Shown in pieces: positions 15,479 to 23,458 of a stretch of 47,707 nt of DNA. Both the position numbers and the translations under genes were made by a program. The notes beneath the pieces were generated by a model. That model searched no databases and was not told the origin of the DNA. It was given only the letters and a program-made list of their open reading frames with translations. Numbering within the stretch: the stretch's first letter is position 1; each line of letters begins with the position of its first letter. This DNA comes from Desulfobacterales bacterium. GTDB lineage: Bacteria > Desulfobacterota > Desulfobacteria > Desulfobacterales > JAEINQ01. The DNA is taken from NCBI GenBank assembly GCA_016342285.1, contig JAEINQ010000054.1:1-47707 (forward strand), in the 5' to 3' direction.

Positions 15479-15700
15479 CTAAAGCCCGATGTTGGTTATG
15501 TCCATAATTGACGGACCGGATAAGGTCACGTCCTGTCCAGTGGTGAACAATACCATTGGAATTCTGTAGCCTTGGTAAGCGGTGATATCTTCGTTTCCAG
15601 CCGAACAGCCGAGCAGGGGAATATACGACGCGCTTATGGCGGCTCCTGCAGCCAGGCGGCTCCCAATATTTATGACTTCTCTCCGGGTGTATTTTTCCAT
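15479..15700 (-). CDS. Small Tat-type exported (lipo)protein, probably a fragment
   Basis: 73 residues from the ATG of MEKYTRREVINIGSRL. The N-terminus has a twin-arginine-like TRREV motif, a hydrophobic stretch and an LLGC lipobox-like site, so export followed by lipidation is plausible. Only about 45 residues follow the cleavage site and they contain no known motif. It may be the start of a larger protein truncated at 15479. Its 3' end lies 11 bases from the XRE gene stop, converging on it. Confidence 0.4.
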   Translation of the reverse strand: MEKYTRREVINIGSRLAAGAAISASYIPLLGCSAGNEDITAYQGYRIPMVLFTTGQDVTLSGPSIMDITNIGL

Positions 15701-15714
15701 GTGCCCATCCGCAA

Positions 15715-15981
15715 AATACAATTCACGGAATCAGCAATATTTGGACAGACGTTCATGCATCGGTCGGTTTAATCGTTGGCCTGGGCTTGCTGGGAACCGG
15801 TCTGGCATACATTATTTACTACTATGTAAACGCTTACATTGCGAGGGCATGGAACTCCGTATCCTTTCAACCCCGTGAACAGTTGCAAAAAGAGTTGACC
15901 TTTAGAACTAAAAAAATATCGCTGATGGATTCGGCTTTTTACGAATCCATCAGCGACACAAAGGGGAAAACGCGAATCTGA
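15715..15981 (+). pseudogene. Tail fragment resembling an EamA/DMT transporter
   Basis: In this frame residues encoded at about 15715-15861 read NTIHGISNIWTDVHASVGLI, then a GLGLLGTGLAYIIYYY stretch. That is the typical penultimate helix of EamA drug/metabolite transporters, usually ILGTGLAYxLYY. The following residues diverge into non-homologous sequence and there is no credible start. The remainder of a roughly 290-residue transporter is missing. It marks the right side of the AT-rich patch. Confidence 0.5.
15919..15956. repeat. Perfect 15-bp hairpin
   Basis: TCGCTGATGGATTCG (15919-15933), an 8-base loop, then its exact complement at 15942-15956. No T-run follows on the plus strand, although a short A/T stretch precedes it, so it could act as a terminator for leftward transcripts. 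The word CGCTGATGGAT also occurs at 4043-4053, next to the other inverted repeat. Confidence 0.5.
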
Positions 15982-16027
15982 GTGGTTTTCAGGTGGTTCC
16001 GAAAACCGGCTTTGAAGGCAAGTCTCG

Positions 16028-16747
16028 CTAATCTGACTCGTCGAACATGGGATAGGCCCGCCGGCTGTGGGTCATCTTCAGGTCAACCAGCATTTCGGCG
16101 GTTTTCAGCGCCACCGGCACCCCGTCGATCACGGGTACGCCCAGACGGCTTTCCAGTTCCTCCCGGGCCCCGTCAGAGAGAATGCCCAGAATGGCCGAAT
16201 AGCCGGCCACGATCAACTGGGCACCTTCCTGCTCGACCTGATGGCGGGCGATATCGAGGAATTTGCTTTCAACTTCGTCGCGCTTGTCGAGCAGATCGGT
16301 TTCCTTTACATTGAGCGGCCGCATGGAGGTGATGCGGTCAAAGCATCCCATGAGCTGGATGCGGCGGGAGAATTCGGGGATGGTCGCATCGCTTTTGGTC
16401 ACCACACCAAAGCGGTCGGCCAACTGGCTGGCCAGATGAAAGACCGCCGAGCCCAGGCCCACCACCGGAATGTTCACCGCCCCCCGGGCCGCTTCGATAC
16501 CGAAATCGCAAATGCCATGGATAATCAGGGCATCGAACCCCTCTTTTTCCACTTCAATGGCGATCTCCCGGGTCTCCGGCGCCAGCAGGGAGACATCGCC
16601 GCCGACCTTGATGTCACGGGTGGGGCCGGAAAAGACCAACGGTTTGATCTCGGTGTCCGGCGACACGAATTTTTTCAGATGGTCGACCCTTGCCGCCAGG
16701 TATTCCGGAGTCAGGATGCCGGGGATAAGCACTGCCAGACGCTTCAT
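16028..16747 (-). CDS. Asp/Glu/hydantoin racemase superfamily protein
   Basis: 239 residues, with GGGAGAAG before the ATG at 16747. The two-domain layout of the superfamily is visible: a conserved HGICDFGIEAARGAVNIPVV segment with Cys80, and the second half ending in GVPVIDGVPVALKTAEMLVD. The usual second catalytic cysteine (GCAGM in hydantoin racemases) is replaced by AGYSAI around Tyr183. The superfamily includes racemases, maleate isomerase and arylmalonate decarboxylase, so a one-cysteine mechanism is possible. It lies 422 bases after sucD on the same strand and may act on the same dicarboxylate-type substrates. Exact reaction unknown. Confidence 0.75.
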   Translation of the reverse strand: MKRLAVLIPGILTPEYLAARVDHLKKFVSPDTEIKPLVFSGPTRDIKVGGDVSLLAPETREIAIEVEKEGFDALIIHGICDFGIEAARGAVNIPVVGLGSAVFHLASQLADRFGVVTKSDATIPEFSRRIQLMGCFDRITSMRPLNVKETDLLDKRDEVESKFLDIARHQVEQEGAQLIVAGYSAILGILSDGAREELESRLGVPVIDGVPVALKTAEMLVDLKMTHSRRAYPMFDESD

Positions 16748-16887
16748 TTATCTTCTCCCAATGGAATCAATATCGTTAAAAGCAATTATAGGTTTTGTCA
16801 GAAAAACGTTCCGATGCCACCATTGCGATTGCATCATGAAACCGTTTAGATTCAGGCGGGAAGGAAATCGCAGAAAAAAAGACGTTC

Positions 16888-16993
16888 AAAGTTGACAGCC
16901 CCGTAAAAAGTCCATTTTCACCACGAAGGACACGAAGGACACGAAGGATTAAAAAACAATATATAATGATTTCAGCTTCGTGTGCTTCGTGGT
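16888..16993. repeat. CACGAAG-type dispersed repeat with inverted arms
   Basis: Positions 16888-16937 (AAAGTTGACAG, then TTTTCACCACGAAGG and ACACGAAG) closely match 47568-47618. Within it ACCACGAAGGACACGAAG at 16920-16937 is mirrored, with one mismatch, at 16976-16993 (CTTCGTGTGCTTCGTGGT), giving a foldable element with a 38-base loop. The rest of the 16748-17169 gap holds no gene. The element resembles intergenic repeats common in environmental anaerobes. Confidence 0.65.
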
Positions 16994-17083
16994 TAATTAA
17001 AAATGCGGGCATGTTGGCGATTTGTTACGAAAGCATCAAAGTTGTCGCCGAGGGGGTAGGGCAAGACGACGAGCAACCGGGCA

Positions 17084-17116
17084 GGCCATGCCCCGGAGGG
17101 GGGGAGAGGCATGGCC
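17084..17116 (-). terminator. Possible terminator hairpin after sucD
   Basis: GGCCATGCC (17084-17092), a 15-base loop and GGCATGGCC (17108-17116) form a perfect 9-bp stem about 55 bases downstream of the sucD stop on the minus strand. There is no U-tract, so a factor-independent stop is uncertain. Confidence 0.35.
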
Positions 17117-17169
17117 CTGGACCCGATTGCCGGCCGTTGGACGTTGCGCCGGCCATGGACCCCAAATGG

Positions 17170-18045
17170 TTACCCTTTGAAAACCTCGGCACAGATGTCG
17201 CCCAGCAACCCGAGATTTCCACAGACATGGATGCCGCTGGCTTTCATGGCCTCTATTTTTCCCTGGGCCGTGCCGCTGCTGCCGCTGATAATGGCCCCGG
17301 CATGCCCCATACGGCGGCCTGGAGGCGCTGTCAGGCCGGCAATAAAACCGACCACCGGTTTGGTCACGTTCGCCTTGATGTATGCCGATGCCTGTTCCTC
17401 GGCATCGCCGCCGATTTCCCCGACCATGACAATCCCTTCGGTTTCGTCATCGGCCTGAAACGCTTCCAGAATATCGATAAAGTTCGTGCCGTTGACCGGG
17501 TCGCCCCCGATGCCGATGCAGGTGGTCTGGCCGATCCCCTGCTGGGTCAACTGGTGCACCACCTCGTAGGTCAGGGTGCCGGAGCGGGAAACGACCCCGA
17601 TGGGTCCGCCGGGCTGATGAATGGGTCCCGGCATGATGCCGATTTTGCACTGGCCCGGGGTGATGATCCCCGGGCAGTTGGGGCCGATCAATCGGCATGA
17701 TTTCCCTTTCAGGAAATTTTTCACCTTGAGCATGTCCATGACCGGAATGCCCTCGGTGATGGCAACGATGAGATCGACGCCGGCGTCGGCCGATTCCATA
17801 ATGGCGTCGGCGGCAAATGGCGGCGGGACAAAGACCATGCTGCAGTTGGCTCCGGTCTTTTCCACGGCATCGGCCACGGTATTGAAAACGGGCACGTCAT
17901 CCATCTTCAAGCCGCCTTTGCCCGGTGTCACACCGGCGACCACCTGGGTGCCGTATGCGACACACTGGCGGGTATGGAACTGGCCTTCCTTTCCGGTGAT
18001 GCCCTGGACCAACAAACGCGTGTTTTTATCAACAAAAATACTCAT
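17170..18045 (-). CDS. sucD: Succinate-CoA ligase, alpha subunit
   Basis: 291 residues, full length. The CoA-binding Rossmann segment LLVQGITGKEGQFHT starts at residue 11, and the active-site histidine, phosphorylated during catalysis, lies in MGHAGAIISGSSGTA near residue 250. With SucC it interconverts succinyl-CoA and succinate with formation of ATP or GTP. It follows sucC by 74 bases and closes an eight-gene minus-strand run starting with a CoA-transferase. In that context it may balance the succinyl-CoA pool used by CoA transfer and the methylmalonyl-CoA route as well as serving the citric acid cycle. Confidence 0.97.
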   Translation of the reverse strand: MSIFVDKNTRLLVQGITGKEGQFHTRQCVAYGTQVVAGVTPGKGGLKMDDVPVFNTVADAVEKTGANCSMVFVPPPFAADAIMESADAGVDLIVAITEGIPVMDMLKVKNFLKGKSCRLIGPNCPGIITPGQCKIGIMPGPIHQPGGPIGVVSRSGTLTYEVVHQLTQQGIGQTTCIGIGGDPVNGTNFIDILEAFQADDETEGIVMVGEIGGDAEEQASAYIKANVTKPVVGFIAGLTAPPGRRMGHAGAIISGSSGTAQGKIEAMKASGIHVCGNLGLLGDICAEVFKG

Positions 18046-18119
18046 CTTAACCTCTATCGCAAATCGTTAGTGTTTTTTTCACAGCGCAAGGACCGAGGGT
18101 CGCCATGACCCGTGGCCCC

Positions 18120-19292
18120 TCAGGCATTGCCGGCGATCTCTGATATCTTGTTTGCGGCATCCTTCAAGTCGACGGCCGTCAGCAGATCCAGCCCTGATTC
18201 GGCGAGGATCCTTCGGCCCTCTTCCACGTTGGTACCTTCCATGCGGACTACCACAGGCACATTGAGCCCGATTTTCTTTGCGGCCTGTACCACCCCTTCC
18301 GCCAGCACGTCGCAACGCAGAATGCCGCCGAAAATATTGATCAATATTCCCCGTACATTGGGGTCACCGAGAATAATCCGGAATCCGTTTTCCACCATTT
18401 CCGCATTGGCTCCGCCGCCCACATCGAGGAAGTTGGCAGGCTCTGCACCGGCGAGCTTGATGATGTCCATGGTGGCCATGGCCAGTCCGGCGCCGTTGAC
18501 CATGTTGCCGATGTTCCCGTTGCCGCCCAGATTGATATAGTTCAGGTTGTATTTGGACGCCTCGTACTCCAGGGGATCTTCCTCATCGGTATCCCGGTAC
18601 GCCTGAATGTCCTTGTGGCGATAGAGGGCATTGCTGTCCACGTCAACCTTGGCGTCCAGCGCCAGTACCTGGTCGTCCGCCGTCAGTACCAGAGGATTGA
18701 TCTCCACCAGCGAGCAGTCGTACTGGGAAAACATTTTGTACAACCCGGTGAGCAGCTTGAAAAAAGGCTTCATTGCCGCTGCGGGGATGTTGAGACCAAA
18801 GGCCACCTGGCGGCACTGATAAGGCTGAAGGCCGAGGAGGGGGTCCACAAAAACCTTGATGATTTTTTCCGGTGTTTCATCGGCGACGGTTTCGATGTCC
18901 ATGCCGCCGGCTTCACTGGCCATGATGACATTGGTTGCCGTTGCGCGATCCGGCAGAATACTCAAATACAGCTCTTTGGCAATATTGAGTCCTTGCTCCA
19001 CGAGCACTTTTCGGACAAGTTGCCCGGCAGGGCCGGTCTGGTGGGTAACCAGAGTCATGCCGAGGATCTCTTTGGCCAGCGAAGCGACCTCTTCCGCGGA
19101 ATGGGCCAGTTTGACACCGCCGCCTTTGCCGCGGCCGCCGGCATGAATTTGGGCTTTGACAACAACCGGAAATGCGCCAAGCCCGTTGGCCACGGCCGTG
19201 GCCTCATCCGGACTGAAAGCGACATTCCCTTCAGGAACGGGAACAGCAAAATTTCGAAATAATTCCTTGGCTTGATATTCGTGGATTTTCAT
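18120..19292 (-). CDS. sucC: Succinate-CoA ligase, beta subunit
   Basis: 390 residues with the standard start MKIHEYQAKELFRNFAVPVP and AAGGAGG upstream. The ATP-grasp domain fills the first 240 residues (VKAQIHAGGRGKGGGVKLA and LVEINPLVLT), and the C-terminal CoA-ligase domain carries GGGANAEMVENGF and NIFGGILRCD. It forms the nucleotide-binding half of the SucCD complex. The gene lies 35 bases after the decarboxylase beta subunit, indicating one operon that joins methylmalonyl-CoA metabolism to succinyl-CoA. Confidence 0.97.
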   Translation of the reverse strand: MKIHEYQAKELFRNFAVPVPEGNVAFSPDEATAVANGLGAFPVVVKAQIHAGGRGKGGGVKLAHSAEEVASLAKEILGMTLVTHQTGPAGQLVRKVLVEQGLNIAKELYLSILPDRATATNVIMASEAGGMDIETVADETPEKIIKVFVDPLLGLQPYQCRQVAFGLNIPAAAMKPFFKLLTGLYKMFSQYDCSLVEINPLVLTADDQVLALDAKVDVDSNALYRHKDIQAYRDTDEEDPLEYEASKYNLNYINLGGNGNIGNMVNGAGLAMATMDIIKLAGAEPANFLDVGGGANAEMVENGFRIILGDPNVRGILINIFGGILRCDVLAEGVVQAAKKIGLNVPVVVRMEGTNVEEGRRILAESGLDLLTAVDLKDAANKISEIAGNA

Positions 19293-19327
19293 TTACTACT
19301 GCCTCCTTGTTGCAATCTCGATGTTAC

Positions 19328-20485
19328 TTATCCAAAAATTGAGAGCATGACGCCCGCGGCAACGGCCGAACCGATGACACCGGCCACGTTGGGTCCCATG
19401 GCATGCATCAGCAGGAAGTTGTCGGATCGTTCCTGCTGCCCGACCACCTGGGAGACCCGGGCCGCCATGGGGACGGCCGAAACACCGGCGGAGCCGATCA
19501 ACGGGTTGATTTTACCGCCACTGATTTTGTTCATGATCTTGGCCAGGATGACGCCGGAGGCGGTGCCGATGGAAAAGGCGATGATGCCGAGCACCATGAC
19601 GCCAAGGGTTTTGAAATTGAGGGCCGATTCGGCGGTGGCGGTGGCGCCAACGGTGATGCCGAGAAAAATGGTGACGATGTTGATCAGGGCGTTCTGGGCG
19701 GTCTCTTTCAATCGTTCCGTAACGCCGCATTCCTTCAACAGGTTGCCGAGCATGAGCATGCCGATCAGGGGCGATGCCGCCGGCAGGAGCATCAGGATCA
19801 GCAGGGTGACACCAATGGGAAAAAGGATTTTCTCTTGTTTTGAAACCGGACGAAGCTGTTCCATGACGATTTGTCGTTCGGCCTTGGTGGTGAGCAGCCT
19901 CATGATCGGCGGTTGAATGATCGGTACCAGGGCCATATAGGAATAGGCGGCCACGGCGGTTGTTGCCAGCATATGTGGCGCCAGCATGGAGGCCAGATAG
20001 ATGGTGGTGGGACCGTCCGCGCCGCCAATGATGCCGATGCTGGCCGCTTCGGGATAGGTGAAGCCGAGAAAAAGGGCCCCGATGAACGTGGCAAAGATCC
20101 CGAATTGGGCCGCGGCACCGAGAAGGAGGCTTTTGGGATTGGCGATCAATGGACCAAAATCGGTCATGGCGCCGATTCCCATAAAGATCAGGGGGGGGAA
20201 GATGCCCAGTTCATCACCTTGAAAGAGGTAATAGAGAAGGCCGCCGATTTTACTGACATGCATCGAGTTTTCCCCGATCTCCAAAATCGGCGCGGCCATC
20301 AATCCGTTCATGGGAATATTGGACAGCATCATGCCGAATCCGATGGGAACGAGAAGCAGGGGCTCAAATTTTTTCTTGATGCCCAGATAGAGCAGCAGCA
20401 AGGAGATGCAAAGCATGACCCCGTGCCCGATCGTCATGTTCATGACGCCGGTCGAATTGATAAACATCAGGGTTTTTTGAAACAT
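19328..20485 (-). CDS. mmdB: Sodium-pumping decarboxylase, beta (membrane) subunit
   Basis: 385 residues, about eleven hydrophobic segments. The hallmark GGADGPTTIYLAS, containing the conserved aspartate involved in sodium translocation, is present, as is the GTASGVILAKIMNKISGGKINPLIGSAG region. In the family (OadB, MmdB, GcdB) this subunit decarboxylates carboxybiotin and exports sodium ions. The neighbours (carboxyltransferase MmdA type, biotin carrier, small gamma/delta subunit) support methylmalonyl-CoA rather than oxaloacetate specificity. Located in the cytoplasmic membrane. Confidence 0.93.
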   Translation of the reverse strand: MFQKTLMFINSTGVMNMTIGHGVMLCISLLLLYLGIKKKFEPLLLVPIGFGMMLSNIPMNGLMAAPILEIGENSMHVSKIGGLLYYLFQGDELGIFPPLIFMGIGAMTDFGPLIANPKSLLLGAAAQFGIFATFIGALFLGFTYPEAASIGIIGGADGPTTIYLASMLAPHMLATTAVAAYSYMALVPIIQPPIMRLLTTKAERQIVMEQLRPVSKQEKILFPIGVTLLILMLLPAASPLIGMLMLGNLLKECGVTERLKETAQNALINIVTIFLGITVGATATAESALNFKTLGVMVLGIIAFSIGTASGVILAKIMNKISGGKINPLIGSAGVSAVPMAARVSQVVGQQERSDNFLLMHAMGPNVAGVIGSAVAAGVMLSIFG

Positions 20486-20516
20486 TGTATGTCTCTTTCC
20501 TTTTTTCTACACGTCT

Positions 20517-20936
20517 TCAACCAATCGTCAAAAGCACATCGCCGGCATCGACCGTGGCCATTTCGCTGATCTGAATGTCGGTCACCGTCCCGTCCTGCTG
20601 CGCTCGGATTTCGTTTTCCAGCTTCATCGCTTCAAGGGTCAAAAGGACATCCTCGACGGCGACCCGATCGCCTTTTTTGACCCGGAGTGAGGTGATCTTG
20701 CCCCCCATGGGCGCGGTGACCACGCCGGCTCCGACCGCCGCCGGTTTTGGCGCGGGAGCGGCTGCTGCCGGTGGCGGGGTTGCCGGCGCAGGGGTTGCCG
20801 GCGCAGGGGCTGCCGGTGCGGGGGAAGTTCGGGCCGGCACGGGTTGCGCCGGTTCGTTCCCGGCGGCGGCCCCTTGAAGCTCTTCAATTTCCACGTCGTA
20901 TGTTTTTCCTTCGACTTTGATCCGGTAACATTTCAT
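20517..20936 (-). CDS. mmdC: Biotin carrier subunit of the decarboxylase
   Basis: 139 residues. The C-terminal 70 are a biotinyl domain with Lys105 in EAMKLENEI as the biotin attachment site. Residues 30-65 are a Pro/Ala linker encoded by near-perfect 15-base repeats around 20777-20822. The carrier moves carboxyl groups from MmdA to the membrane subunit. No biotin carboxylase gene is present in the cluster, consistent with a decarboxylase or transcarboxylase rather than an ATP-dependent carboxylase. Confidence 0.93.
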   Translation of the reverse strand: MKCYRIKVEGKTYDVEIEELQGAAAGNEPAQPVPARTSPAPAAPAPATPAPATPPPAAAAPAPKPAAVGAGVVTAPMGGKITSLRVKKGDRVAVEDVLLTLEAMKLENEIRAQQDGTVTDIQISEMATVDAGDVLLTIG

Positions 20937-20987
20937 GGTTCAATACTCCCTGGCAAATAAGGTTCTAAATGGTCGATCGGTAAACGG

Positions 20988-21362
20988 TTAGCGAAAGGAA
21001 TGTTTCTGCCGGGACCGGGACGAAGCCATTCCCGCCATGAGCGATGTTCGCGCGTTTTCTTTCCAGGTCGAGCCCTTTCCGGTGACGGATCGGATGGATA
21101 ACGTTCGAAAGGGGGCCGTTGTCTCGCCCGTTGCGAGAATGGCTGCCGTGAGCAAGGCGATCAGATGCCCCGGGTCCTGATTTGCGTCCGGGTCCAGGGG
21201 CGCAACCGACGCCGTCATCGCTCCGGGTGCCTTGCTGGATTGGACCGGTTTGTAAAAGAGAACCCGCATCAGGTCCAGGGCCAGCTTGATCAGGATCAAA
21301 ATAAAAAAAACGACGGTCATTCCGATAAAGGTTATCTGGAGTCCGATGATGAGCTTTTCCAA
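20988..21362 (-). CDS. mmdD: Small membrane subunit of the decarboxylase (OadG/MmdD-like)
   Basis: 124 residues beginning with a TTG start that has a good AGGAG six bases upstream. One N-terminal membrane helix (about residues 5-28, LIIGLQITFIGMTVVFFILI) is followed by a cytoplasmic tail, as in OadG-family gamma or delta subunits that tether the soluble subunits to the membrane pump. Sequence of the tail is poorly conserved in the family, so assignment rests on the helix pattern and position between mmdA and mmdC. Confidence 0.8.
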   Translation of the reverse strand: MEKLIIGLQITFIGMTVVFFILILIKLALDLMRVLFYKPVQSSKAPGAMTASVAPLDPDANQDPGHLIALLTAAILATGETTAPFRTLSIRSVTGKGSTWKENARTSLMAGMASSRSRQKHSFR

Positions 21363-21463
21363 AGCGTTCTCCTAATCCGGTTACTGCCTTAATGGGACGT
21401 GTCCCTGTCCCATGGTTTTTTCGCCGTGCGCAGGCCGATTCCCTGCCATCTTTTCATGCCAGG

Positions 21464-23023
21464 TTACAATGGCATGTTACCGTGTTTCTTGGCTGGTCTG
21501 GGATCACTCTTGTTTTCAAGCATTTCAAACGAAGAGATCAATATGGGCCGTGACTGAGCGGGTTGAATCACATCTTCCACATAGCCGAAGGTTGCCGCAC
21601 TGTATGGGTTGGCAAACTCCGTGCGGTATTCTTCTACCATCTCCCGGCGTTTTTCATCAGGGTTGTCGGCCGCCTTAATCTCTTTGCGATAGATAATATT
21701 GGCGGCCCCTTCGGGACCCATGACGGCAATTTCAGCCGTCGGCCAGGCAAAGACCTGATCGGCCCCCAACCCTTTGTTGCACATGGCGATGTATCCCCCG
21801 CCGTACCCTTTTCGGATCACCAGGGTGACCTTGGGAACCGTGGCTTCGGCATAGGCATAGAGCACCTTGGCACCGTGACGAATGATGCCGTTGAACTCCT
21901 GAATGGAGCCGGGAAGATAACCGGGCACATCCACCAGGGTCAGCAGGGGAATGTTAAAGGCATCACAAAAACGGATGAACCGGGCCGCCTTGTCGGAAGC
22001 GTTGATGTCGAGGCAACCGGCCAGATGCATGGGCTGGTTGGCGATGATCCCCACGGTTTTTCCATTGAGCCGCGCAAACACGGTTAAAACGTTTTGGGCG
22101 AACTCCTTGTGCACCTGGAAGAAGTGGCCGTTGTCGACGATGCCCGCAATAATGTCCCGCATGTCGTAGGATTTATTCGCGCTGTCGGGGACGATGTCGT
22201 CCAGGGCCGGGTTGATCCGGTTCAAATCGTCCGGGGCTTCAAAAACCGGGGGATCGTCAAGATTGTTGGATGGCAGAAACGAAAGCAGTTCCTTGACCGT
22301 TTCCAGGCATTCTTGATCATTGGCGCTTCTGAAATGGGCGACGCCGCTGGTCCGGTTGTGGGTGACCGAGCCGCCCAGGGTTTCAGCATCCACCTGCTCG
22401 CCCGTCACGGTCTTGATTACCTGGGGGCCGGTGATAAACATCTTGCTGCTGCCATCGACCATGAAGACGAAATCGGTCAGGGCGGGCGAGTAAACCGCCC
22501 CGCCGGCGCTGGGTCCCATGATGATCGAAATCTGGGGAATGACCCCCGATGCGATGGTGTTTCGATAGAACATGTTGCCCAGCCCGATCAGTGAAGAGAC
22601 GCCTTCCTGGATCCGGGCACCGCCGGAATCGCTGATTCCGATGATCGGCGCACCCATTTTCAGGGCCATGTCCTGAACCTTGGTGATCTTGGCCTCGTGC
22701 ATCTCTCCCAGGGACCCGCCCATGACGGTAAAATCCTGGGCATAGATGAAAACCAGCCGCCCGTTCACCGTTCCGTAACCGGTGACCACACCGTCACTGG
22801 GGGTGTTAACGCCCTGCATGCCCTTGAAATTGCTTCGATGGGTCACGAAGACGTCCACCTCCTTGAAGGTGCCCGTATCGAAAATGATGTCGATTCTCTC
22901 TCGGGCGGTCAATTTCCCTTTTTCATGCTGAACGGAGATGGCCTTGTCCCCACCCCCTTTGGCGAGTTGTTCATGTCGCTCTTTGAGATCCGCAATTTTT
23001 TCTTTTGTGCTTGTCGTAGACAT
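21464..23023 (-). CDS. mmdA: Methylmalonyl-CoA decarboxylase/propionyl-CoA carboxylase type carboxyltransferase
   Basis: 519 residues, full length for the family, ending in the characteristic KHGNMPL. Two crotonase-like carboxyltransferase domains are visible: the first with GGARIQEGVSSLIGLG and GPSAGGAVYSPALTDF, the second with GGGYIAMCNKGLGADQVFAWP. It transfers the carboxyl group between an acyl-CoA and biotin. With the biotin carrier and membrane subunits next to it, the likely reaction is decarboxylation of methylmalonyl-CoA to propionyl-CoA with sodium export, or its reverse. Malonyl- or glutaconyl-type acyl-CoA cannot be excluded from sequence. Confidence 0.93.
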   Translation of the reverse strand: MSTTSTKEKIADLKERHEQLAKGGGDKAISVQHEKGKLTARERIDIIFDTGTFKEVDVFVTHRSNFKGMQGVNTPSDGVVTGYGTVNGRLVFIYAQDFTVMGGSLGEMHEAKITKVQDMALKMGAPIIGISDSGGARIQEGVSSLIGLGNMFYRNTIASGVIPQISIIMGPSAGGAVYSPALTDFVFMVDGSSKMFITGPQVIKTVTGEQVDAETLGGSVTHNRTSGVAHFRSANDQECLETVKELLSFLPSNNLDDPPVFEAPDDLNRINPALDDIVPDSANKSYDMRDIIAGIVDNGHFFQVHKEFAQNVLTVFARLNGKTVGIIANQPMHLAGCLDINASDKAARFIRFCDAFNIPLLTLVDVPGYLPGSIQEFNGIIRHGAKVLYAYAEATVPKVTLVIRKGYGGGYIAMCNKGLGADQVFAWPTAEIAVMGPEGAANIIYRKEIKAADNPDEKRREMVEEYRTEFANPYSAATFGYVEDVIQPAQSRPILISSFEMLENKSDPRPAKKHGNMPL

Positions 23024-23042
23024 ATGGCAACCGGCCTTCTTT

Positions 23043-23444
23043 TTAGTTTTCTTTCCAAATCAATACCGGACAGGGGGCTTCCAGAATGACAAGCTGGAGT
23101 GTCGATCCGAAAAGAAATTTCCCCAGACGGGATTTTTTGTGAGCGCCGATGACGATCATGTCCGCACCCCCGTTTTCGGATGCCTCCAAAATAAACTCGC
23201 CCGGGCTCAGGCCTATTTTTAAGGTGGTGGTGCATGGGATGCCTTCGTTTTCGAAAAGTGCCGCGGCCCTTAGAAGGTCTTTATCGATTTTCTCTCTTTC
23301 GGAGAGGTCGCTTCGGTTTTTCGGCTGCAGATCCGCTACGTGAAGAATTTCCACTGATGCGTTGTTGGCTTTTGCCTGCTGCAAGGCCAATTCCAGGATT
23401 TTGTCGTCACCTTTGCTGCCGTCGTAGCCCACCAGAATTTTCAT
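23043..23444 (-). CDS. Universal stress protein (UspA family)
   Basis: 133 residues with AAGGAG upstream of ATG at 23444. Begins MKILVGYDGSKGDDKILELA and ends with a nucleotide-binding GAHKKSRLGKFLFGSTLQLV segment, close to the usual GxxGxxxxxxGS pattern, so ATP binding is plausible. It is embedded 14 bases after the CoA-transferase and 19 bases before mmdA in the same operon, which suggests co-regulation with carbon metabolism rather than a general stress role. Confidence 0.93.
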   Translation of the reverse strand: MKILVGYDGSKGDDKILELALQQAKANNASVEILHVADLQPKNRSDLSEREKIDKDLLRAAALFENEGIPCTTTLKIGLSPGEFILEASENGGADMIVIGAHKKSRLGKFLFGSTLQLVILEAPCPVLIWKEN

Positions 23445-23458
23445 GATCCCACTCCTTA

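Noticed and set aside
16920..16947. CACGAAG tandem units as a possible CRISPR repeat
   Set aside because: Units are only 9-10 bases, directly abutting, with no spacers; no cas genes are nearby.
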